Of a stretch of 12,922 bases of DNA, positions 7,297 to 12,922 are shown in pieces; positions within the stretch are counted from its first letter, which is position 1; each line of letters opens with the position of its first letter. The notes under the pieces are model-generated. The model did no database searches. It saw only the letters and a program-made list of their open reading frames with translations, and was not told the DNA's origin. The stretch spans positions 1-12,922 of the forward strand of contig CAYRFV010000157.1 in the NCBI GenBank assembly GCA_964423545.1, written 5' to 3'. This DNA comes from JALOOE01 sp964423545 (GTDB lineage Bacteria > Chloroflexota > Anaerolineae > CG2-30-64-16). The position numbers and the translations under genes were made by a program.

Positions 7297-8834
7297 GTCG
7301 CGATGAGCGCATCGTCGCACCCGCGGCCGAGCGGCGGGATCACCCCGTTTCTCCATCTCATCCGGGGGACGGGATGCCCGGTCCCGGGGACGAGAGTCCG
7401 GACGCCGGGATCGGGCATCCCCCGCCCGTCCGACCTGCCGGCGAGTCACGCGGCCGGCGCTCGCGCGTGCTCTTCGTTGCGACGCTGATGCTGACCGACG
7501 CCGTGGCAAGCCTGCTGGCGTTCTACGTGGCCTATCTCCTGCGCGCTACGATGTTGGGGCCCAAGATCGGGCCGTTCAGCGACTACACTATCCTTGCCAC
7601 CCTGCAGCTTGTCAACACCCTGATCGTCTTCTTCGCCTACAAGTTCTACCATCGCCGCCATGCCGCCATCTTGCTGGATGAAATCTACCGCATGTTCGGC
7701 GCCATCACGGTCGCGACCCTGTTGACCGTCGCGTTCCTGGGCTTCGTGCTGCGCGGCCTGGAATACCAGCGGCTGATGATCGCGTTCGCATGGGGCGCTG
7801 CAATGGTGCTGGTTCCCTTTGGCCGGTGGCTGCACGGCCGCATCCAGCGCTCGCTCCACCGCCGCGGCAAGGGCGCCGACAGGGTGCTCATCGTCGGCGC
7901 CGGCGAAGTGGGCCGCATGGTGCTCCAGAAAATCGAGCACACCCCAGGCCTCGGCTACCGGGTGGTTGGCTTCGCCGATGTGAACGGCGGTCCCTCCAGG
8001 GTGCTAGGAGTGCCGGTCTTCGGAGGCATCAACGATCTTCCGCAGATCATTGAAGGGAAGGCCATCGATGAGGTGATCATTGCGCTGCCGGAAGCCAGCC
8101 ACGAAGAGCTCGTGGGCATCGTTTCGCAATGCGAGCGCGAGAAGGTAAGCATCCGCGTATTCCCGGATGTCTTCCAGATCATGGCCTCGGAAGTCACCAT
8201 CAGCGATCTGGGCGGATTGCCGCTGTTGACGATCCGCGACGTGGCGCTGCGCGGCTGGAAACTGACGCTCAAACGCGGCTTCGACATCGTCTTCAGCTCC
8301 CTCTTCCTGCTCTTTGCTTCGCCGGTGATGATGCTGACTGCGCTGGCCGTGAAGCTGGATTCGCCCGGCCCGGTCTTCTTTGCGCAGGAACGCATGGGGC
8401 TGGATGCAAAGCCGTTCAAAATGCTCAAGTTTCGTTCGATGCGCACCGATGCCGAAGCAAACGGCCCCGGCTGGACCACCAAGGACGACCCGCGGCGCAC
8501 GCGCGTCGGCGCATTCATCCGCAAGACCTCACTCGATGAGTTTCCTCAGTTCATCAACGTGCTGATGGGAGACATGAGCGTCGTTGGCCCGCGCGCCGAG
8601 CAGCCAACCTATGTCGAGCAGTTTCGACGGAGCATCCCCCGCTACATGGAACGCCATCGTGAGAAGGCAGGAATCACCGGCTGGGCGCAGATCAACGGCC
8701 TGCGCGGCGATACTTCGATCTCGGAGCGCACCAAGTACGACTTGTGGTACATCGAGAATTGGTCGTTGTGGCTCGACTTCAAGATCATCCTGCGCACCGC
8801 GCTTGGGGCCCTCACGGACAAATCGGCATACTGA
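7293..8834 (+). CDS. Polyprenyl-phosphate sugar-1-phosphate transferase (WcaJ/PssY-type initiating glycosyltransferase)
   Basis: Integral membrane enzyme that transfers a hexose-1-phosphate, commonly glucose-1-phosphate, from a UDP-sugar onto undecaprenyl phosphate. This is the first step of exopolysaccharide or O-unit assembly. It has 513 residues. The first about 55 are Pro/Gly-rich and look disordered. Four membrane helices follow (about 59-83, 100-117, 134-152 and 160-178), then a Rossmann-like CoA-binding domain with VLIVGAGEVGRMV (198-210). After this come a membrane-inserted helix (about 329-353) and the catalytic bacterial sugar transferase domain (PF02397) with KRGFDIVFS (327-335), SPGPVFFAQERMG (357-369), KMLKFRSMRTDAE (376-388), SLDEFPQFINVLMGDMSVVGPR (413-434), and the C-terminal AGITGWAQINGLRGDT (459-474). 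The C-terminus, YDLWYIENWSLWLD, is typical of the family. The ATG overlaps the stop of the glycosyltransferase. Which sugar it uses is not visible. Confidence 0.93.
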   Translation: MSRDERIVAPAAERRDHPVSPSHPGDGMPGPGDESPDAGIGHPPPVRPAGESRGRRSRVLFVATLMLTDAVASLLAFYVAYLLRATMLGPKIGPFSDYTILATLQLVNTLIVFFAYKFYHRRHAAILLDEIYRMFGAITVATLLTVAFLGFVLRGLEYQRLMIAFAWGAAMVLVPFGRWLHGRIQRSLHRRGKGADRVLIVGAGEVGRMVLQKIEHTPGLGYRVVGFADVNGGPSRVLGVPVFGGINDLPQIIEGKAIDEVIIALPEASHEELVGIVSQCEREKVSIRVFPDVFQIMASEVTISDLGGLPLLTIRDVALRGWKLTLKRGFDIVFSSLFLLFASPVMMLTALAVKLDSPGPVFFAQERMGLDAKPFKMLKFRSMRTDAEANGPGWTTKDDPRRTRVGAFIRKTSLDEFPQFINVLMGDMSVVGPRAEQPTYVEQFRRSIPRYMERHREKAGITGWAQINGLRGDTSISERTKYDLWYIENWSLWLDFKIILRTALGALTDKSAY

Positions 8835-8878
8835 TCTCCCCGGCGTCGCACTGCTCCTCCCGCACCTATCTCACTTTT

Positions 8879-8907
8879 TTGACACACGGCCGCCTTCATG
8901 CTATCAT
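8879..8907 (+). promoter_or_regulatory. Near-consensus sigma70 promoter of the hrcA heat-shock operon
   Basis: -35 box TTGACA (8879-8884, perfect), a 17-bp spacer, and -10 box TATCAT (8902-8907). Predicted start near 8914, so the CIRCE operator lies immediately downstream of the start point, where bound HrcA would block initiation or escape. Confidence 0.85.
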
Positions 8908-8920
8908 GGCGCCTGATAGA

Positions 8921-8947
8921 TTAGCACTCTCAATGCGAGAGTGCTAA
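8921..8947. promoter_or_regulatory. CIRCE operator (HrcA binding site)
   Basis: Perfect match to the CIRCE consensus: TTAGCACTC (8921-8929), nine bases, GAGTGCTAA (8939-8947). The two arms are exact inverted repeats. It lies between the promoter and the hrcA start, inside the predicted 5' leader, and is the only CIRCE seen in the window. HrcA encoded just downstream is the known ligand of this site. Confidence 0.98.
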
Positions 8948-8959
8948 ACGGAGTGGAAG

Positions 8960-10018
8960 ATGCCGGAGATGACCCCGCGGCGGCAGGCCGTCCTGCGTTT
9001 GGTGATTCGTTCATACGTTGAAAAAGGCCAGCCAGTCGGTTCGCGGGCGTTTGTGACGGGCTATGGGCTGGAGATCAGCCCGGCCACCATCCGCAACGAG
9101 ATGGCCGCGCTGGAGGAGATGGGCTACCTCACCCATCCGCATACGTCGGCCGGCCGCGTTCCGACCGAACAGGGCTATCGTTATTTCGTCGAGTATCTGC
9201 TGGGCGAAACCGAGCTTCCGTTGCCCGAGCAGTACAAGATCCGACACCAGTTCCATCAGGCGCGGCTGGAGCTGGATCAGTGGGTGCGGTTGGCCGTGGC
9301 AGTGCTGGCCCACACCACGCGCAAAGCAGCATTGGCTACACCCCCGCGGGCGCATGCGAGCAAGTTCAAGCACCTGGAGCTCATCAGCCTGCGCGACACA
9401 TTGGTCTTGTTGGTCCTCGTTGTGCAAGGCGGCACGGTGAAGCAGCAAATGCTTACTCTGGACCAACCCATGGATCAAGAGTCATTGAGCAGGCTCTCCA
9501 ATCAGCTTAACGAGCAGTGCACGGGGCTGACCGGCAGCCAGATCAGCGCTCGCCTGGCTGCCGCAACCGGTCTGGTGCGGCAGGTTGGCCAATTCATCGG
9601 CGACGTGATGGACGGTCTCGTGACACAGTCGCCGGAGGCGGTCTACCGTGATGGCTTGATGCACATCCTGGACGAGCCAGAGTTCGCCGAAGGCGGTCAG
9701 GTGCGCCAGATGATGCAGACGTTGGAAGGCCCATCGCTCGTGGATGTGGTCACGACCGCATCCGAGCCGTTGGGGATCGGCGGCGTGCAAGTGTTGATCG
9801 GCGGCGAAGGCAGATGGCACGACTTCTCCGATCTTAGCCTGGTGCTCTCGCGCTATGGCGTGGAGGGGGGGGCTAGCGGGCTCCTTGGTGTGGTGGGACC
9901 GCTCCGGATGTCCTATGACTACACCATCGGTGCGGTTCGTTACGTCTCGCAGCTCATGAGCGATCTGGTGAGCGACTGGTACGATGTGCGTGGCGCCGAG
10001 ACGCTGGTTGAAAGCTGA
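8960..10018 (+). CDS. hrcA: Heat-inducible transcription repressor HrcA
   Basis: Repressor of class I heat-shock genes that binds CIRCE; in known systems its folding depends on the GroEL chaperonin, which makes it a sensor of unfolded protein load. It has 352 residues, normal for the family. The N-terminal winged helix holds the hallmarks PVGSRAF (25-31), ISPATIRNEMAALEEMGYLTH (39-59), and HTSAGRVPTEQGYRYFV (61-77). The remainder is the GAF-like dimerisation region, ending with a conserved segment, GVVGPLRMSYDYTIGAVRYVSQ. ATG at 8960 follows GGAG with six bases between. A perfect CIRCE in the leader indicates autoregulation. The gene is followed by grpE and dnaK in the same direction, the usual HrcA-led heat-shock order. 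A 188-bp gap separates it from grpE, long for a tight operon, and no second CIRCE is there. The grpE-dnaK part is therefore probably transcribed from the same promoter. Confidence 0.97.
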   Translation: MPEMTPRRQAVLRLVIRSYVEKGQPVGSRAFVTGYGLEISPATIRNEMAALEEMGYLTHPHTSAGRVPTEQGYRYFVEYLLGETELPLPEQYKIRHQFHQARLELDQWVRLAVAVLAHTTRKAALATPPRAHASKFKHLELISLRDTLVLLVLVVQGGTVKQQMLTLDQPMDQESLSRLSNQLNEQCTGLTGSQISARLAAATGLVRQVGQFIGDVMDGLVTQSPEAVYRDGLMHILDEPEFAEGGQVRQMMQTLEGPSLVDVVTTASEPLGIGGVQVLIGGEGRWHDFSDLSLVLSRYGVEGGASGLLGVVGPLRMSYDYTIGAVRYVSQLMSDLVSDWYDVRGAETLVES

Positions 10019-10206
10019 TCGCCGGGGCCTCATGCGGACGATGAGATTGTCAGGATCGCCGTTCGCCGGATTCGGGCCGGCAGCGGATACGCTAACGCAA
10101 CGCAAATGCTTTGCTAATGCGCTGCTCACAGAGTTGCCCCATCCTTAGGTAGCCATGACCTGTTTGTGGGCGCGACCCTGTGATATCAATCGGGTAGGGT
10201 GGACGG
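10019..10206 (+). other. 188-bp intergenic region between hrcA and grpE
   Basis: No gene is supported. It contains a short GC hairpin (GCCGG 10065-10069 with CCGGC 10077-10081) without a T-run, so it is not a convincing terminator. It also has a small GCAAA-tgc-TTTGC inverted repeat. I see no CIRCE and no good promoter. The grpE ribosome site is the GGGTGG at about 10197-10202. Confidence 0.5.
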
Positions 10207-10752
10207 ATGACCATTAGCCAGGAAAACGAATTGATCGGAGAGCCCATTGCGGAGGATCAGCCGGCGCAAGCTGCTGACTCTGAGGTGTTGCTCGCTCAGC
10301 TCGCCCAGGCGCAGGCGCAGGCCGCTGAGTATCTCGACAACTGGCGCCGCGCGACCGCCGACCTGAGCAATGCGCGCAAGCGCATGCAGCGTGAGATCGA
10401 AGAGTATCGCGCGATGGCGGCGGAGCGCATCATTGAGAAGCTGGTGCCGGTGGCAGACGATATACACCGCGCCTTTGCCAATGTACCAGCCGATCAGGCC
10501 GACAACGATTGGGTCAACGGATTTCGCATGATCCAGCGCAAGCTCGATCAACTCTTAGAGAGTGAAGGCGTCACGGTCATCCCGACCGCCGGCCAGAGAT
10601 TCGATCCGGAGTCGCACTTCGCCGTCAGCCACGAAGAAGCGGAGGGTTTCTCCGAAGGTCAGATCATCGGCGAGGTGGCGCAAGGCTATCGCCTGAACGA
10701 CAAGGTCCTGCGGCCCAGCATGGTGCGCGTGGCGAAGGAACGGTCATCGTGA
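10207..10752 (+). CDS. grpE: Nucleotide exchange factor GrpE
   Basis: Cochaperone that releases ADP from DnaK, resetting the chaperone cycle; cytoplasmic dimer. It has 181 residues. An acidic, Gln/Ala-rich N-terminus leads into the long dimerisation helix (about 25-75, EYLDNWRRATADLSNARKR). Then come the ERIIEKLVPVADDIHRAF segment (73-90), the four-helix part (about 104-120), and the C-terminal beta domain with FDPESHFAV (132-140) and the GrpE signature GYRLNDKVLRPSMVRVAK (160-177). His137 is in the position where many GrpE proteins have HEA(I/V) (here HFAV), a small variation. ATG at 10207 follows GGGTGG. dnaK starts 79 bp downstream on the same strand. Its use with DnaK is established for the family. 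Confidence 0.96.
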   Translation: MTISQENELIGEPIAEDQPAQAADSEVLLAQLAQAQAQAAEYLDNWRRATADLSNARKRMQREIEEYRAMAAERIIEKLVPVADDIHRAFANVPADQADNDWVNGFRMIQRKLDQLLESEGVTVIPTAGQRFDPESHFAVSHEEAEGFSEGQIIGEVAQGYRLNDKVLRPSMVRVAKERSS

Positions 10753-10831
10753 CGACGCTCGGCCCCTGCGGTGCGCGGCTCTCAGGACATTCAGGCCCCC
10801 AGTGTCAATCATAGCGAAGGAGTTTCATCTT

Positions 10832-12736
10832 ATGAGTAAAGTCGTCGGCATCGATCTCGGCACCACCAACTCCGTCGTCGCGGTCATGGAAGGCGGCGAG
10901 CCGGTCGTCATCCCAAGCGCGGAAGGCTCGCGCCTGTTCCCGTCCGTTGTCGCCGTCAACTCCAAGAGCGGTGAGCGCATGGTGGGCCAGGTGGCGCGGC
11001 GCCAGGCGATCACCAACCCGGACAACACCATCTTTTCGGTCAAACGCCTGATGGGACGGCGTTTCACCGATCCGGAAGTATCCAAAGCGCGCAAGATCCT
11101 GCCCTACCGGATCTCCGAGCACAGCAACGGCGACGCATGGGTCGCCATGGGCGGCAAGGACTACTCTCCCCCTGAAATCTCGGCCATGATCTTGCAAAAG
11201 ATCAAGACCGACGCCGAAGCCTACCTGGGCGAGCCGGTGACGCAGGCCGTGATCACCGTGCCGGCCTATTTCAACGATAGCCAGCGCCAGGCCACCAAAG
11301 ATGCGGGGCGCATCGCCGGCCTTGATGTCCAACGCATCATCAACGAACCGACCGCCAGCGCGCTCGCCTACGGCCTGGACAAGAAAGTGGATCAGAAGAT
11401 CGCCGTCTATGACCTGGGCGGCGGCACCTTCGATATCTCAATCCTGGATGTGGGCGAGGGGGTCTTCCAGGTGCTCAGCACCAACGGCGACACCTTCCTG
11501 GGCGGCGACGACTTCGACCAGCGAATCATCAACTGGATTTGCGACGAGTACAAGCGAGAGCAAGGAATCGATCTGCGTTCCGATCGGATGGCGCTGCAAC
11601 GGTTGAAGGAAGCGGCGGAGAAGGCGAAGATCGAGCTCTCGACGGTGATGCAAACCGAGATCAACCTGCCTTTCATCACCGCCGACGCCAGCGGGCCCAA
11701 ACACCTCCAGATGAACCTGACGCGGTCGAAGCTCGAACAGCTCACCGGCGACCTGATCGAGCGCACCATCGAGCCGTGCAAGCGGGCCCTCGAAGACGCC
11801 AAGCTCAAGCCGTCCGAGGTGGCCGAGGTAGTCCTGGTGGGCGGCATGACGCGCATGCCTGCGGTGGTCGATGCGGTGCGCAAGTACTTCGGCCGGGAGC
11901 CGCACAAGGGTGTCAATCCGGATGAGGTCGTTGCCATCGGCGCAGCCATCCAGGCGGGTGTGCTGGGCGGCCAAGTCAAGGATATCTTGTTGCTGGATGT
12001 CACGCCGTTGACGTTGTCGATCGAGACGCTGGGCGGTGTTGCCACCCCGATGATCGAGCGCAACAGCACCATTCCGACCAAGAAGTCGCAGATCTTCTCC
12101 ACCGCGTCCGACATGCAGACGGAGGTGGAGATCGTAGTGTCGCAGGGCGAGCGGCCGCTGTCGCGCGATAATAAGCTGCTGGGCAACTTCCGCCTGACCG
12201 GCATCCCGCCTGCGCCGCGCGGCGTCCCACAGATCGAGGTTACGTTCGATATCGACGCCGACGGCATCCTGCACGTGGGCGCCAGAGACAAGGCCACCAA
12301 CCGCGAGCAGAGCATCAAGATCACGGCCTCCAGCGGCCTGGCGAAGGATCAGGTCGAGCAGATGGTGAAGGACGCCGAGCGACACGCCGAAGAAGACCGG
12401 AAGCGGAAGGCGGAGATCGAAGCGCGCAACAAGGCCGACAACGGCCATTACCAGGTGCAGAAGTTCCTGCAAGACAACGGTGACAAACTTGCCGACAGCG
12501 ACAAGAAATCGCTGCAGGATGCCATGGACGCCGTGAAGAGCGCCCTGGACCACAACGCTGACGCAAGCGAGCTGGAACGCCTGACCGACAAGCTGATGGA
12601 TGAGTGGCAGAAGGTCGGCGCGAAGATGCACCAGCAGTCCGGCCCGCAGACCCCACCCCCCAGCGCCGGCGGCCCGGACGGCGGCCCAGCGGATAGCGGC
12701 GAGGATGTGGTGGACGGAGAGTACCGGAAGGTGTAG
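10832..12736 (+). CDS. dnaK: Molecular chaperone DnaK (Hsp70)
   Basis: ATP-driven Hsp70 chaperone that binds exposed hydrophobic segments of unfolded proteins; works with DnaJ and GrpE. It has 634 residues, a normal length. The ATPase domain shows VGIDLGTTNSVVAV (5-18), AVITVPAYFNDSQRQATKDAGRIAG with the PAYF signature (144-147), DLGGGTFDIS (194-203), and VLVGGMTRMPAV (334-345). The interdomain linker segment is DILLLDVTPLTLSIETLGG (384-402), followed by the substrate-binding beta domain and helical lid. The C-terminus is Gly/Pro-rich and ends DVVDGEYRKV, related to the DDVVDAEF tail of bacterial DnaK. The segment PEVSKARKILPYRISEHSNGDAW (81-103) shows the insertion typical of Gram-negative-type DnaK. 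I chose ATG 10832 over the in-frame GTG at 10802: AAGGAG (10817-10822) lies nine bases upstream of 10832, and MSKVVGIDLGTTNS is the usual Hsp70 start. No dnaJ follows within the window. Confidence 0.98.
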   Translation: MSKVVGIDLGTTNSVVAVMEGGEPVVIPSAEGSRLFPSVVAVNSKSGERMVGQVARRQAITNPDNTIFSVKRLMGRRFTDPEVSKARKILPYRISEHSNGDAWVAMGGKDYSPPEISAMILQKIKTDAEAYLGEPVTQAVITVPAYFNDSQRQATKDAGRIAGLDVQRIINEPTASALAYGLDKKVDQKIAVYDLGGGTFDISILDVGEGVFQVLSTNGDTFLGGDDFDQRIINWICDEYKREQGIDLRSDRMALQRLKEAAEKAKIELSTVMQTEINLPFITADASGPKHLQMNLTRSKLEQLTGDLIERTIEPCKRALEDAKLKPSEVAEVVLVGGMTRMPAVVDAVRKYFGREPHKGVNPDEVVAIGAAIQAGVLGGQVKDILLLDVTPLTLSIETLGGVATPMIERNSTIPTKKSQIFSTASDMQTEVEIVVSQGERPLSRDNKLLGNFRLTGIPPAPRGVPQIEVTFDIDADGILHVGARDKATNREQSIKITASSGLAKDQVEQMVKDAERHAEEDRKRKAEIEARNKADNGHYQVQKFLQDNGDKLADSDKKSLQDAMDAVKSALDHNADASELERLTDKLMDEWQKVGAKMHQQSGPQTPPPSAGGPDGGPADSGEDVVDGEYRKV

Positions 12737-12782
12737 CGCCGGGTGGCGGCCCGGCATCGCCCCGGGTGGCAGCATGACCAAC

Positions 12783-12835
12783 GCGGCCCTGGAAAGCCGA
12801 TCGTGCTCGGATCGGACTTCCAGGGTCGCATCTTT
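12783..12835 (+). terminator. Probable intrinsic terminator after dnaK
   Basis: Long hairpin: left arm 12783-12802, six-base loop 12803-12808, right arm 12810-12829. About 18 of 20 positions pair, allowing one G-U pair. It is followed by a weak T-rich stretch (ATCTTT). Its position 47 bp after the dnaK stop fits the end of the hrcA-grpE-dnaK transcript. The T-run is short, so release may be partly dependent on other factors. Confidence 0.65.
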
Positions 12836-12922
12836 CTCGGTGTGGCCGGATCGCAGCCGGGCTAGCGACGCGCCCGCACCGTGCGCGCCATTAATCGGCA
12901 GCGCGCGCCACAAGAGCGAATC
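12836..12922. other. Non-coding tail of window
   Basis: No start with a ribosome site, no promoter and no recognisable RNA gene in these last 87 bases. Notably no dnaJ start is present. Confidence 0.4.

Noticed and set aside
10065..10081. Terminator between hrcA and grpE
   Set aside because: Five-base stem and no T-run; heat-shock operon continuity is more likely.
10802..10831. N-terminal extension of DnaK from GTG at 10802
   Set aside because: The AAGGAG ribosome site lies within this stretch and serves ATG 10832, which gives the canonical Hsp70 N-terminus.
12738..12755. GC hairpin GCCGGG/CCCGGC right after the dnaK stop
   Set aside because: Short stem without any T-run. The larger hairpin at 12783-12829 is the better terminator.
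11438..12913. 491-residue open frame antisense to dnaK
   Set aside because: Long antisense frames opposite GC-rich dnaK genes arise from codon bias. There is no ribosome site or recognisable domain, and the sense strand is unmistakable Hsp70.

Overview
The window is GC-rich chromosomal DNA from a bacterium. The best guess is a member of the Chloroflexota (Anaerolineae-like). This rests on the combination of a Thr-Pro-Trp-rich surface protein, a CelD/BcsL-type acyltransferase, an RsmD with an Ala-Pro-Pro-Gln-Tyr active-site motif, and a HrcA/CIRCE heat-shock cluster with a Gram-negative-type DnaK. It is an inference from gene content, not a measured placement. No rRNA, tRNA, CRISPR array or mobile element was recognised. 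Eight genes account for nearly all the sequence. One of them crosses a 100-N assembly gap.

Left half (1-6189), all on the minus strand. In transcription order it holds: a secreted or membrane-anchored two-domain surface protein (4173-6189, broken by the gap); a GNAT/CelD-like acyltransferase (3012-4049); rsmD, a 16S rRNA guanine-N2 methyltransferase (2446-3003); and a large soluble multi-sensor histidine kinase, GAF-GAF-PAS-PAS-HisKA-HATPase, whose 3' end runs off the window at base 1. The last three genes are packed with 3-8 bp between them and probably form one operon.

Centre (6190-8834). A 129-bp divergent intergenic region carries two good sigma70-type promoters back to back, with abutting -35 boxes. 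The leftward one serves the surface protein. The rightward one drives a family 2 glycosyltransferase, apparently as a nearly leaderless message, followed by a translationally coupled polyprenyl-phosphate sugar-phosphate transferase (WcaJ/PssY type). These two would start and extend a lipid-linked oligosaccharide for an exopolysaccharide or other surface glycan. Together with the surface protein, this makes the centre a cell-envelope locus.

Right half (8835-12922). This is the protein-folding cluster hrcA-grpE-dnaK, preceded by a near-consensus promoter and a perfect CIRCE operator, with a hairpin terminator candidate after dnaK. HrcA should repress its own operon and be released on heat stress; GrpE is the nucleotide exchange factor of the DnaK chaperone. 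No dnaJ begins within the 186 bp after dnaK.

Most of the window is ordinary housekeeping. The points deserving a second look are the repeat-rich surface protein and its assembly gap, the back-to-back promoters with a leaderless start, and the altered RsmD motif. I see no convincing evidence of a new defence, mobile or RNA system.
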